Made by a program: the position numbers and the translations under genes. The notes beneath the pieces were generated by a model that saw only the letters and a list, made by a program, of their open reading frames with translations, searched no databases and was not told the origin of the DNA. Positions 12,553 to 30,100 of a stretch of DNA of 64,000 bases are shown in pieces. The stretch is taken from assembly GCF_021917145.1 (NCBI RefSeq), contig NC_061064.1, forward strand, positions 3,521,137-3,585,136, in the 5' to 3' direction. Numbering within the stretch: position 1 is the stretch's first letter; each line of letters starts with the position of its first letter. This DNA is from Hypomesus transpacificus (taxonomy: Eukaryota > Chordata > Actinopteri > Osmeriformes > Osmeridae).

Positions 12553-15054
12553 ATGAGGTCCGTTGTGGGTCTCGTTGTGCTCATGCTCGCACTGGCCTCC
12601 GTTTTCGCTGCAGATGGTAAGTTTAGATGCGTTGCTTCAAAATTTGATGTATTCTTCTTCTTGATCTCTGCGTCTATAAGCACATTTGTATAAACATTGT
12701 GACTTAATTATGTACAGTAGTTCTGTGAGTGCCGCATTTTTGGGCAAGAGAGTAAACATGTTGGTTCATGCCAGTTAAAAATTGATCAGTTGTTAACTTT
12801 CTCACAGAGTCCTGTGTTAATCGATGTAACACTTTCAACCCCATGAAGAAATGCCAGTGCGACTCCATGTGCATGTATTATGAGAGCTGCTGTATGGACT
12901 ACAACACCGCCTGCCAAAAGAAAAGTCAGACGTTCATAAGTTTCCCATTTGACCTCTTGATCTCAGGCGATGCATTCCTAGCTGTGATGACCTTACCAGT
13001 CAGAGTGGAACACAAACATGCGCTGTAATATTGGGTGCTGTTTTCACGCTTTCTTTTCAGTTGCTCGTGGAGACACCTTTGAACAACCAGAGGATCTGGT
13101 TTCTACAACCATTGAACCAATCACTTTTCCCCCTAACACCACCACCATCCCCACCACCACCACCACCACCAGCACCACCACGCAGGCTCCCACTCCTCCC
13201 CCAGACCCAGACGCTGTTCCCTGCAGTGGGCGGCCCTTTGACGACTTCCTGCAGCTGAAAAATGGGTCCATCTATGCCTTTAGAGGTGAGGAAGTTTGAC
13301 GCAGGATTTTTGTGAACTCTACCTTCAGCTTGTGCAGTTAAACATCCGCACGGGCTGAAGATGAAGTCAATCATCCATCTTCTGTGTAACCTAGGCGATT
13401 ATTTCTTTGAGCTGGATGAGAGGGCAGTAGTCCCTGGTTACCCCAAACTCATCAAGGACGTGTGGGGGATCTCTGGACCGATCGATGCTGCTTTCACACG
13501 TATAAATTGCCAGGGCAAGGCTTATATCTTCAAGGTATTACCCAATCTGCACACCTACTAGGGATAGGGCCTCACAAGCCAAAACATAACACGTTTTATA
13601 CCTCTATATTGTTGTCGGTAGAGTCACATAGAGTGAAACATGATTATGTAATATGATCATATAAAAATGTTGCTATGGATTGGGTCCTAAGGGCAATAAG
13701 TACTGGCGCTTTGAGGATGATGTTCTGGATGAGGACTATCCACGTGACATCTCGGTAGGCTTTGAGAAGGTTCCAGACAACGTGGATGCAGCCTTTGCTA
13801 TTCCTGCACCTGGTGACCATGGCAAAGAGAAGGTTTACTTCTTCAAAGGTATACTGTGTGTGGATGTGCTTGTGTGTAATACATGCCTTTGTAATACATT
13901 TACATTTAGTCATTTAGCAGACGCTCTTATCCAGAGCGACTTACAGTAAGTACAGGGGCATTCCCCCCGAGGCAAGTAGGGTGAAGTGCCCTGCCCAAGG
14001 ACAATCATGGGGAATCGATCCGGCAACCTTCTGATTACTAGCCCGACTCCCTCACCACTCAGCTATCTGACTCCCACAATACAATCTGTTCCCTTCTCCA
14101 GGGGACCAGTATTACCAGTATGAGTTCAAGCACCAGCCGTCCCACGAGGAGTGCGTGACCATGACCCGATCTGCCCCCTCCGTGCTCTTCACACGCTACA
14201 CAGACTTGTACTGTGACGACACCTGGGAGAGCCTCTTCAGGCAGCTCTTCCAAGGCTGTAAGACACACCTGTTGTGTTGGTGTGTGTGTGTGTCGCCATA
14301 TTAAGTGCACTACCTATGTGTTGGTGTCTTATATTGCACATCTATCTCTCTCGTCACAGTGGAGGGTCACCACAAAGGGCCGCACTTCATCAGTAAGGAC
14401 TGGGTAGGCATCAAGCCCCCTGTAGACGCTGCCATGGTGGGACGGCTCTACGTCAGCCCCAAGCCTGGCCCGTCGTCCTCCCCGGACCCCCCGTCTCCAC
14501 GACGGAGGCCCAACAAGAAGAGGGGGCCCAAGAGAAGGAAAAACAAACGAGGCAGATACAGCCGCTCTCTGCTGGATGAACTTTTAAGCTCGTTTTACGA
14601 TGAAAGGTTACATCTTCTTTTGTTCTGCTCACTCTTACAACTCACGTCACCCCACAAAAATTCAATGAGAAACATACGCCAGTTGTCAGACTACAGGAAT
14701 TGATGTGTGGGTGAGTGAGTGTGGGTGTTGTGTCTTACAGGACAGAATTTGACCATCAGTACACTTACGATGACTACAGCAACTACGACACCACAGTGCT
14801 GGAGAAAAGCATGCCTGTACAGAACGTCTACTTCTTTAAAAAGGGTAATCCTCTTTCCATCTCTCTCTGTAATAGTACTAAGAACCAAGCTGCAGCTTTA
14901 TGCCCTCTAAACCTTTGTGTTTGTCTCACTAGATAAGTACTACAGGGTGGACCTCCAGACCAAACGTATTGACTTTGCCAATCCGCCCTACCCACGATCC
15001 ATCGCCAAATACTGGCTGGGGTGCAAACGCGAGTCACTGGCAGAGAAGAGATAG
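12553..15054 (+). CDS. vtn: Vitronectin, secreted adhesive glycoprotein
   Basis: Binds integrins, PAI-1, heparin and complement components in plasma and matrix. Nine coding exons: 12553-12616, 12808-12924, 13061-13285, 13395-13534, 13692-13848, 14102-14257, 14360-14606, 14741-14844, 14933-15054. The sum is 1332 nt, 443 aa, all phases closing (human 478 aa). Residues 1-20 are a signal peptide. Residues 21-60 form a somatomedin B domain with its eight cysteines. The integrin motif RGD is at 63-65, directly after it as in mammals. A Thr-rich linker (TTTIPTTTTTTSTTT) precedes the hemopexin repeats (YAFRGDYFFELDE, YWRFEDDVLDEDYPRDIS, YYRVDLQTKRID). A basic heparin-binding stretch (RRRPNKKRGPKRRKNKRGR) lies between hemopexin blades, as in VTN. 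The exon 2 donor GTCAGA is unusual but keeps the frame. kif12 follows tail to tail. Confidence 0.95.
13895..14075 (-). mobile_element. V-SINE-type element, copy 2, in vtn intron 5
   Basis: Reverse complement of the unit at 8422: it begins ACATTTACATTTAGTCATTT, passes through GCAGACGCTCTTATCCAGAG, and ends in the tRNA-like head near AGCTATCTGACTCCC. It lies between vtn exons 5 and 6 and reads against the gene. Confidence 0.85.
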
Positions 15055-15192
15055 ACAGTATGATGGCGCATGACAGATGTGACATGAAGAGACATAATAT
15101 AGCTTTAACTCATTATTATTAACACATTTTAAATACAAGGTAGAAACATGCTGTATATTCTTGTTCTAGTTTCAGTAATTGAGTGATCACAA

Positions 15193-15198
15193 AATAAA
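15193..15198 (+). terminator. Poly(A) signal of vtn
   Basis: AATAAA stands about 140 bp after the vtn stop codon in an A-rich setting and is the first canonical signal downstream. The convergent kif12 gene ends about 270 bp further on. Confidence 0.7.
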
Positions 15199-15467
15199 AC
15201 TAAACTATTTACCTTCTTTGAGTAAGCTAGTCTGCTGGCTTTTTTTCCTCTTACATGTTTTCCAAAGGGCAGTGCTCTCTCTTTTCCTCTCCCATACAGA
15301 CACACGCACATGGATGGATCATACTTTTTTATTTGTTCCTTTGGTCAATGTATCAGTCCAGTACCACACAAACAGCTGAGCCACTTCTGTTTGGCTCACC
15401 CTATATGTCTTCCTTTCCTTGTCTCCTGTTACCTAACCATTGATCCATCTAGACTAGTTATCTCTGT

Positions 15468-19993
<4,526 letters not shown>

Positions 19994-20634
19994 CTCTGCC
20001 CACCCCTTCTCTCACTCTGGCACCTGGCTGAAGAAACCAAAAGTGGAGGAAGAAACATGATGGTTTGTGCATCCCTCCTTGTCTTTGTTCAGCTATTATT
20101 CTCACACAGAGGCATTTAAAAGCATGTATTTTTATGTTTTGTAGAGTTGTACAAATATGTGTGATGGGTCTTGAACTACAGGGAGTGAGAGCCAGACAAG
20201 ATCGTACTTAGTCTATTCCAAGCTGGTTTTTACTGGTTTGATCCATTTGGATAGCAAAATTCGGCGTTGGATTGAATGCACTCTGTGCCTGGTCTTCTCC
20301 TGCCTCTCATGAGCCTGACACAACCAGAACCAGGTCAGACAAGAAACTCGAACATACAGCAGTACCTCTCTTTTTACTGCTTTATGCTTCTTTGTGACAT
20401 CATAGTCTCATAGAACAGTATTTAAATTCCTTCTGGCAGAAATTCTGTCACCCTTTCTCAACATTGCAGATCAAATTGCAGAATGTCCGAATTATTTGGC
20501 CAAAACAATTCAATTATTTGTCCTCTTTTCAGCTGTTTGTCATGAAACATGAGTTTGTAAATTAAATCGTTCTGTCCAGGTTGTGAATTATTTAAACATG
20601 GAAAATTTTGAATCTTGAACTGGAATCCTCAAAA

Positions 20635-20707
20635 GGCACCGCTGAGATTCGAACTCAGGATCTCCTGTTTACTAGACAGGCGCTTTAACCATCTAAGCCA
20701 CGGCGCC
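20635..20707 (-). tRNA. tRNA-Thr (AGT anticodon)
   Basis: The reverse complement begins GGCGCCGTGGCTTAGATGG and ends CGGTGCC. The 7-bp acceptor stem pairs GGCGCCG with CGGTGCC, with one G-T wobble. The A box is TGGCTTAGATGG and the B box GTTCGAATC. The anticodon stem CCTGT/ACAGG encloses loop CTAGTAA, giving anticodon AGT (AGU), Thr. It has 73 nt, no intron and no encoded CCA, as usual in eukaryotes. It lies between kif12 and sebox. Confidence 0.94.
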
Positions 20708-20863
20708 ATATGACGCGAAGGAGGACATTTAAGATTATGAATGAAAAGATCATCAACAATAACTATTCCAAACTGTAGCTATGTAGGCTATTTTACGAAG
20801 GCTACGATTTAAACAAAGGTCGAAAAACAATCAAACACAACATCGGTGTTTTGTTTTTTTTAC

Positions 20864-20869
20864 TTTATT
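20864..20869 (-). terminator. Poly(A) signal of sebox
   Basis: TTTATT on the + strand reads AATAAA on the sebox strand, about 130 bp after the sebox stop codon, in an AT-rich stretch. Confidence 0.6.
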
Positions 20870-20998
20870 TTATATAAATGGCACATCCGATAAATAACAT
20901 TAACTAAATAAATCTTGAACCATTGGCCCTGGCATTTTACATATAAGATAATAAAGGATTCTCTGCAAATTATAAGTTTTCTGTTGTGAAAAAAACAT

Positions 20999-22283
20999 TT
21001 AACCAAGAAGGTAATCAATCAAGTCCGTGGCAACTTCAAAGTCTGAGAAGTTTAGGTTGTCATGGACGTCTTGAAAAAAGTCAAGGTCTTCGGGAGATTC
21101 CCCCCGTTGACTTCCTCCTCTTGTTGCATACTGGTACTGTGTTGCCGGGCATTCTGGCACAATCTGCTCAGCTGGACCACAGCTGCTTCCGCACTGTTCC
21201 CGAGCATCTTTTGAAGTATCACAAGCTATAATACCTTCTAGAATGTCCCATGTACTGCATGTAGTCGATGAATGACAATACACTGAATCTGGCCGCTGAT
21301 TGTAGTCCACGGGGAGACCACATGCGTCTTCGGTGGCTAGAGAGCTAAATCCGCATAGGTCCACTGACTGGGCTCCTGGCATGCAGACAGCAGAAAGCTT
21401 GGAGGACTGGGGTAGACTTGGTTCGGGGTACTGGGGTGGTGGTGAAGGGTAGCGAAGAGGTAGTGAAGGTTGGCGGGGTGGTAGGGGGTAACGGGGAGGT
21501 GGTAAGGGGTAGCTGGTAGGAGAGGGGTAGGAAAGGGGCATGTTGGTGAACATGGTTGGTGTGTAAGAGATCTGTGGAGCTGAGTAGTCTGTCGATGGTT
21601 TTGCTGCTTCTGCCGGCTTCTTGCTCTTGAAATAACGCGCACGGCGGTTCTGGAACCATACCTACGGAAAGGGAAAAGTGGTAATGCTAGAGGTTAGAGG
21701 TTATTTTAGAGGTTATTTTCTTTGTCCAAAATCAATGCAGTGCTGTTTTTTAAATCCACATTAATAAGAAACTTCCCTGTAAACAGTGTATTGTAGGCCT
21801 AGTGGCAATGTTTATCCAACAAACCTGAATCTTGGACTCGGGGAGCCCCGTGAGTGCAGCGAGCGACTCTTTCATTTTGACGTCAGGGTACCGCGTTAGG
21901 GAGAAGGCCCTCTCCAGTTCACTTAGTTGCCCTTTACTGAATGTCGTGCGCTTCCTGCGACGCCGGGAGTCTGCCAGAACCCCTCGAAGAGCATCTTGGC
22001 GTACTGTGGAAAGACAAAGGTTATAGAACAGTCAATCCACATGGTCAAAATCAAAAAAAAAACGGCCTAAAAATTTGTTGTCACTTGGCCTATTTGCATA
22101 GGCCTATAGCATAGTAAAATATGGACTGCAATTCTTTTAAATAAATGCCTTACCAATGCCGGATTCATGTGTGTAATCATTGTTGTTGTTGGTATCCATA
22201 AACGAAGTTGTTGACCAGCCTTGTCCCGGGAACAGCGCGTTCATTTCTCCGGCGAATCTCGCACAATCCAACCCAAATGCCAT
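20999..22283 (-). CDS. sebox: Sebox / mezzo paired-like homeobox transcription factor
   Basis: A DNA-binding regulator; zebrafish sebox (mezzo) acts in mesendoderm formation downstream of Nodal. Three coding exons: 22283-22154, 22003-21825, 21661-20999; 972 nt, 323 aa, phases closing. The homeodomain occupies about residues 58-117: [20 protein letters not shown], then [18 protein letters not shown]. The helix 3 intron splits KIQ/VWF as in paired-class genes, and position 50 of the homeodomain is Gln. After it comes a Pro/Tyr/Ser-rich region (about [15 protein letters not shown] onward) and an acidic C-terminus ([12 protein letters not shown] ... [13 protein letters not shown]) that resembles a Mix-type activation domain. 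Start [14 protein letters not shown]. In mammals SEBOX is adjacent to VTN; here kif12 and a tRNA gene lie between. Another Mix-like gene is possible, but the neighbourhood supports sebox. Confidence 0.85.
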
Positions 22284-25200
22284 ATCTCAGTTGTATCTTC
22301 TTTAAAACGGCGTTCACAACAAATTACGCTTATCAAGGCCCCCCTAACACTTCGGTATCCAGGCAGACACAGACTGGCAGGTTTTGTAGTCTGACTTAGG
22401 GGTCTTCGTTGTCCCTCCCCTTTCACCCAATAGTTGTGGTTATGAGCCGCCAACGCGTGCCTTTCAAGTGCAACAAAGTCGTTAACTGCTGACCAGGTGA
22501 AGACGCCCTTTGATCCCAAACAAGGTGGTAATGGCCCCGTTTAGACCAGACTGCCACCATCGTTCTCACACTGCCAGGTAGCGTAATGACGTCCTCGTGA
22601 TACATCAGAGAGCGACAGAGATGGGCTGGTTGGGCTGGTAGAGAGAAGCAAGTCTGTCTGCACCACATCCTTTCCTGCCAGACCCAGTTCACCACCTGCT
22701 GGGAGAAAAACCTTGGAGGTTTAACATCAGGGATAACGTGTACTGTAAGTGTGAGGTGCAGTCACAAGTAATGCGTGGAGGTGACAGATCAGGCTGCTAC
22801 CTTCATTTCCTGGTCGGTGTCTTTTCAAAATAGTTGACACATAAAGTCACAGGATGAAGCAGACTAAAATAAGGACACAAGTCTGCCCGGTGCTAGACAA
22901 AAGCCCCCGAATGAAAATCAAGTATCCGATTCGTTTTGCGAAACGAAATGTGTTCAATTTACTCCTGGCCTGTTATTTGGGAATTTAATATGATCCTCTG
23001 CATCCTACTGTGAGTTAACTAAATGACACAACCATTTGACCACTTACCTGCATTAGGGTGCTCAAAATATGACATCAGTAATCAGATCAACCAACCATAG
23101 GCTACTGATCTTCATGTGATAACTGCCATGAAAAATACTATTGAAGCTATGCAAAACTGAAATGAGGGGTGTCCGCATCTTTAGAAATGATGGCCATTAT
23201 GCCTTCATATATTACGTCAGCATGATTAATCCTGATCTATGGAAGATCATAGGCCTGACAATATGCGCCATATTGGCAACTAATTGCTGGTCATTGTTTT
23301 TTAATCCGATGAGCAATGGGGTCGTAGGTCATAACTGGCCGTCAACCGATATAATGACCCCTTTCAGAGTGGGTACATCGAAACCAAAAACATTTGCAGA
23401 CTACTCGAAACCGCTCATGTGCTGTCATGTCCCTGCAAGTCAATCTTCAATTTGTAACTGTTTAAAACATTGTGTCAGTTACTTTAAAGTAAAGCGTCTA
23501 AGAGTGGAATAAATAAAGAATAATATTTATTATTCTCTACAATCTCTTCACGGGGCCCAACATTCTTAGCGGCGTTCCTGATCATATAGGCCTGACTCAT
23601 TTTAATTTGAGGAAGTCCTAAATGGCGTGGCACAGTATTATCAACTGATCATTGCAGATTGTTTATCTGACCAGTAGATGGCAGTAGTAAAGGTGCCAAT
23701 GTGGACATTCGACTGTTGACACTGTTAGTAAGTGTTGAATCACAATTTAATTGCTAGTCTGCCAACATGGCTGAACAGGAATGGGTTGTGCTTTACTTCG
23801 GGGCTTTTACTTCTGACAATGTTAAACACCAATAATGCAAACATTTGTTTCATTTTGTTCATTTGTTTCTCCCATTTCAGAGAAAGAAAAAAAATGTTTT
23901 TGCTAACAAACGTAATATTTATGATGACAACAACAACAACAGCAACATGGAAACACGGTGGATACGTGTTTACAAGGATTAGGTGACTGAGTTAGATGTC
24001 AGTTTAACATAAAACTTGATTTACAGAAAGGATCCTGGATGTTGGTGTAACAGCCCGGAGACTGTTAGTAAGATGTGGACATGGGGTGATGGATGATTGG
24101 GGTGAGAAGTCATTCCAGATTTACCACATCAAGGATGCCATGTACTCTCTTGAAAACTACTAGCCTTGTTATGTTTAGGGGATGAAATGAGATTTAATCC
24201 ACTGTTTTTGTCTGAACTGTTGGCCAAATGAAAATGTGGTAATCATAAGAGTGGATGCAGTGTTCATGATTTTTGGTTTACTGCATGACTTTTTGCCTGA
24301 CAATTAAAATATTAATGGAATATACATGCCCTCCCCAATACACAGTTGACATCACAAAGCATGTTTGTTATTTGTTACTTGTTAGTGTGTGTGCGTGTGT
24401 TTGTGTGTGTGTCTCCATCCTGTTTGTCTACCGCTCCCAGGAGTCAAGCTTGACACCCTTGTGTGAATGACCCTTCACTCCTTCAGCAATCCCCCCCCCC
24501 CCATCTCAATACACAAACACAAGCCAGCATTTGATGTTGAAGCTATACACATTTCCTGTCACCCATAGTGGTTTTTAGGCCTGCTCTGTGAGAGATGTGG
24601 AGGGGCAAACTGTTAGCCCACAGCGCAGGCTTCAGAAGGCCTCTGAGCCTAAGTGTGATTCCTTCTTGTCTTCAGATGACACAGATGGATAGAGACCTGC
24701 CTACTGAAGATCTGCCTGAAATAGAATTGAAGGAGAGTGACATGAATTAGACTACACAGCACTACTAGACATTTACAAAAGATTCTCTTAGACCACCCGT
24801 TATCCAGTTTGGTCTAATTAAATTACCATCTTACGACACATTGCTTGAAACATCTGTGGCAATATTGGTAACATCATGTCCCTTTATCAACTGCATTTAT
24901 TGTGGAAGGCTGTATAACACTGAAGACTATTCATAACACCAAGAAACATGAAAAACCAGAGTATTTCACAGTAATAGAGTAATAGTTTACACACCAGAGG
25001 TGTGGAATGGTCATGTCTGGCATATCTATTTGTCTGTCTGTCTGTGTCTGTATCAGAGACACAATGATGTAATGACTTGCCCTTTCCTCTCATACCACAC
25101 AATGTATTCATCTATTTTTGAGTAACTGTCTGTTATTTATTTAATGCAGAATTAAATCAAATCATATCAGTTTAATTTGTATAGCCCTTTTACAAGCAAC

Positions 25201-25480
25201 GTCACAGAGGGCTTTTACAGTAACTAGACCCATTTTGTTGCAATAATTTCAGTACCTACTTTATTCAGGTTCTCATAATCTTGAAAATCTGATTTGGATT
25301 GAGAATCTGACTAATATAAATATGTATATATTATATATATCCAAATATACAAAATGTATATTGTTTTACATTACTGTAACAAACTCGTAAAGACGGCATT
25401 TCTCCAAACACGATCTCCTATTGACAGTGAGGCCACGCCCTATCCAGGGTTGTAACGGGAGATCGTTATTATGCTCAGTC
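22284..25480. other. Intergenic region between divergent sebox and aldh3a2
   Basis: No exon can be firmly supported. The sebox promoter should lie directly right of 22283. A CA/TG patch is at 24385-24415 and a C tract at 24487-24502. A sequence near 25147-25215 (GTTTAATTTGTATAGCCCTT) resembles a dispersed teleost repeat end. One exon-like frame at 24676-24750 is listed under findings. Confidence 0.5.
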
Positions 25481-25575
25481 CGTCACAGATCCTTTCAGCT
25501 GCAGCGTGTTCCGCTTTCTACTTTCTGCTAAACATCGATAATACCCCGGTGTGACTCGGAACAACAGCCTGTTAG
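25481..25575 (+). other. aldh3a2: Probable 5' noncoding exon of aldh3a2
   Basis: A fairly GC-rich stretch ends at GTTAG followed by a strong donor GTAAGA at 25576. The coding exon acceptor TTTAG ends at 26164, one base before the ATG, so a noncoding first exon must exist upstream and this is the best candidate. The left boundary is a guess. Confidence 0.45.
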
Positions 25576-26165
25576 GTAAGATATGATTGTTTTCCAGTAT
25601 TACTGAGTTGTAGTACTGATATAACTATATGCATAATTATATTGAAGAAGTTAACAAAACGGACAGAATGTCCGGTTAGCGAAAATGAAATGAAGGTCAT
25701 GTTGGCTCTCTCTTAGCCTAATCACCGGTGTCTTTCTAATGCAAAACAAAACAAACAAAGATGAAGCTAAGGCAACTAGAAGTTAGTCGCAATCAGGACT
25801 ATTTAGGCGCAGTTGCATGTCGTAGCCTAAGCTTACAATGTAGGCAATGTTGCCAACATGTCTAAAACAATAAACTACAACAAATGTTGCTGTAATAATG
25901 CAACAAAAGTTACGTAAAATGATGTTATTTTAATGAGGGTCCAGCAGGGGGTTGTCAACAATGGGTTATGTAAGTATGTGCAAAATTATATGTTAACAGA
26001 ATAAGTTGCTAAGAACTGTCTAAAGCCATGCTATGTTGCATAATTTAGGCCAAACAATATCAATGTCAAAGAGAGACTGTGCTATAGTTACCATCATCAA
26101 ACGTACAATAGACTCTTAACAGCTCAACTGTTCAACTGTTGTTAAGATTTACTTTTGTCTTTAGA

Positions 26166-27058
26166 ATGTCCCGGGAGCAGGTTGCCGTGGAGCGCGCAAG
26201 GAGAGCCTTTCTGACAGGCAGATCCAAGCCCCTGGAAAACCGGATAAGACAGCTCAAGAATCTCCAGAGGTTGTTTGTGGAGAGACAAAAAGACATTGCA
26301 GATGCAATTAAGAAAGATCTCAATAAAGTGAGTCCCATAGCATATCTGTGTGAGACAAGTGTGTGTGTTGGAGCCAGGTCATTTGTGTTCATACTATAAT
26401 AATCCTCATTTCCTCTCTGAGACGATACTGCCTTCACCATCCAGACATTTACCTTGAAAATATCTACCTACAGAGAATCATTATACAATCAATCCCAATC
26501 TCTTGTCACCTTTTAGATGAAACCACAGGTGCTGGATGTAATGTATTTATTTTGTGTGTTCCTTCAATGCTCCAGAGCGATGTCGGAACCCAGATCTACG
26601 AGACCTTGGGGCTTGAGGGGGAGATTGCTCTGGCTGTGAAGAAGCTGGCAGAATGGGCTGCCCCGCGCCCTGTGGAGAAGAACCTGCTGACCATCTCAGA
26701 CACAGTCTACATCCAACCTGAGCCCCTGGGCGTGGTGCTAATCATCGGGGCCTGGAACTACCCCTGGGCTGTCACCATACAGCCCCTCATAGGAGCCATC
26801 GCTGCTGGTAGGAGATCCACCAGAAAAAGAACACTGAATAACAAAGATTTTTAATTTTTTACTCATTTGCAAAATTTGCTACTTTAATCTCCGTTAATCT
26901 CCGTTATTCTCTGTTCTTTTATACGTCTCCTCCCCCGTCATATCTTTCTTGGTCTTTCAATCTCGGTATTACATAATATCAACCTTCAGAATACTGTGTC
27001 ATAGTCAAATATATGAACCCTGGACTTCATTCCTATCAAATCATGGCCATAGGAGGTT

Positions 27059-27112
<54 letters not shown>

Positions 27113-30100
27113 ACTCTGACCGCCATTTCTATCAGTGACTGCACTAAAAGGTCTAAAAGGACTAAAACAAGCTGGTCGTGTATGAACTGCAGATAATCCC
27201 AGTCAGATAACCCTCTGATGACATAGACCGCAGTTAGTGAATTATTCACCATGAATTAGAAAGTGCCCTCAGCAGACTACTCAGTTATCTTAAAGCCTTA
27301 AGATGCAAGTGCTTCTGTGTCTGTAACCCTACTCCCACCAGAGTTTACCATCACAGTCAGAGGCTTTCACTACACAGCATTTAGCTACCCACATTTTTTT
27401 GGGTAGTTCAAATAGTTCAGATTCCATACACTTTAGCAACGTGCCTACAATCTTTTTGGATTAGCACTGAATGGTTTAGCCTACATTTGCGAGGCACTGG
27501 CAAATGACATGATAAAACCATTAAAAGTAAAACCATTAAGCTGACTTTGTTAGTGAATGCATTTGGAATGTCTTTCATGTATATCTAGCCTTCATTACAT
27601 AGCTGTTAACTTGTTACCTCATAACTTGAATGCTGAAATGGTTCTTATGATGTGAAAGGGAGTGTGTGTTTGCATTGGACTGGACTTTTATCTTTTGGCT
27701 CTCTGCTTGTCGTCAGCTGCTGGAGGGAGGTTGTGTGTCCAGTAGGTGAGAGGTTCCAGCCTACAGACGGCAGTGTTGTGCAAACTTCACTGCCAGTCAG
27801 ACTGTGCCACCAAAATTAGTATCCCAGAATACATTTATGCAGATGTTATTATACCTACAATGATTTTATCCCAGAATATGATCCCAAAGCAACTGGATCA
27901 TTAGTAAGTATCAAGTCATAATTAATAACATAATTATGACAATATTATCTTATCATAACCATATTTAAGTCAATCACACTCGGTTGTCTTTGTTAACTTT
28001 TACTTCACTTTTTCCACATAAACATGCTCAGAGATTGGGCTCCATCGTGGTTATTCTCATGGTACTGTTGTTCCTGCTTACAGGCAATGCTGCTGTGGTG
28101 AAGCCCTCAGAGGTGTGTGTCCACACCGCCAAGCTCATGGAGGACCTGCTGCCCATATACATTGACAAGGTAACGTATAGGAAACCTGTCTGATTGTCTC
28201 TCCGAAGCCTTTACACATGACATCACAACAACGCTATCGTAACGCCTCTACGGCCCTGCCGTCGGATTGGGGTGCGTGTACAGGCACAGACAGCAGCAGG
28301 TTAACTGGTGTTTGTGTATTCCTGTGTTCGTTGTGTGTGTGTGTTGTAGGAGCTCTACCCGGTGGTGACCGGTGGCGTACCAGAGACCCAAGAGCTCCTT
28401 CGCCAGAGGTTCGATCACATCTTCTACACGGGCAACAGCATGGTGGGCCGCCTGATCATGGAGGCCGCAGCCAAGCACCTGACCCCCGTCACCCTGGAGC
28501 TGGGAGGAAAGAGCCCCTGCTACATCGACAAGAACTGTGACATCAGCATGGCGTGCCGGTGAGCACCACGCCGCAGAGCTCTCCTTCTTTGCGTATTGGC
28601 TGAGAGGCACAGCGATGTCATTGGACACCAGTGATGGTTAATAGTCGATAGTGTGGTTGGATTTACATTTACATTTACATTTATTCATTTAGCAGACGCT
28701 TTTGTCCAAAGCGACTTCCAAGAGAGAGCTTCACAAAGTGCATAGGTCACTGATAATAACAACAAGATAGCCCCACAGCATTGCGGGTAGTCAAAAACAA
28801 GAAGTACATATTGTGGACAACCAAAAAATAGTGCTAAAGGGAAGAAACCATAAGAGCATGTAGTTAAACAAGTTAAAATTACACAACATTGATCTCTAAG
28901 TGCAGGTGTACCTGTAGGAAAGCAATAAAAATAGGATTAACTAAAAAAAAGAAGAATACAACAGTTTAAATCAGCTACCACTAACCAACAAGAGCAACAG
29001 TCTAAGCAAGAGTCATTGTGAACCTTGAGGAAACTAGCGTTGGATTCAGCAAACCATTGGATGAAGCCATCTTGATGCGACAGAATAGAATCGAGCTTTT
29101 CTGAATACAGCAATACCGCACACGACTCTTTCTCTTTGTTTCAGAGTTGGCAGATACTACACTTTTGTGATGAAATAATAATGTTCATTTCGCTGACGTT
29201 TTGATCCAAAATGCCGTACAGGGAAAAAAGAGCAACATATCAAGCCCTTTCTTGTGCTCATAGTCATCCCATATTTGTCCTCCTCCCTCTCTTGCCTTGT
29301 CTCTCTCTGTGCCTCAGGCGTGTTACCTGGGGGAAGTACACTAACTGTGGGCAGACCTGCATAGCCCCAGACTACATCCTGTGTGATCCCAGTATCCAGG
29401 ATCGGGTGGTGGAGGAGGTCAAGAAGTCCATCAAGGTACAGTCCCCCTAACCACAGGGCCACAGGCAAAGGGACAGTACCATCAGTACTCAGTTATCATA
29501 AACTGCCCTGTGTGTTTTATTTTGACAGGCTTTCTACACAGAAGACCCCAAGACCTGTCCTGACTATGGGCGCATTATCAACCAGCGCCACTTCAAGAGG
29601 ATCTTGGCGATGGCAGAGGACAGTACCATTGCACATGGAGGCGACAACGATGAGTCTGATTGTTACATAGGTACGTAGGTCTTATGGATTAAAAGGTCTT
29701 CACTGATAACATTGTTTACTTGGAAAGATAGTGATTACTCGGTTGTGATTTGGATAAAAAATGACATTCTTTCCACCATTAAAACGAATTTCGACTTAAT
29801 CTGGCACCCTACAAGTTTGTCTCATCACACCTAAAAGAACTGTGCGATGTACTGGATGTTGACCTGTGTTCTATGTTCCCCACTCAGCCCCCACAGTGCT
29901 GCGGGATGTGCAGCCAGACTCAAAGGTCATGCAGGAGGAGATTTTTGGTCCTCTGCTTCCTATCGTGACTGTCAGTGGACTAGACGAGGCCATCAGCTTC
30001 ATCAACCAGAGAGAAAAACCCCTCGCCCTCTATATCTTCTCGCCAGATGACAAGGTGCTACACACACACAAACACACACACACGAACACACACACACTTA

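Noticed and set aside
23141-23512. A 123-residue + strand frame between sebox and aldh3a2
   Set aside because: No known domain, no convincing start context, no splice partners; length is possible by chance in this AT-moderate region.
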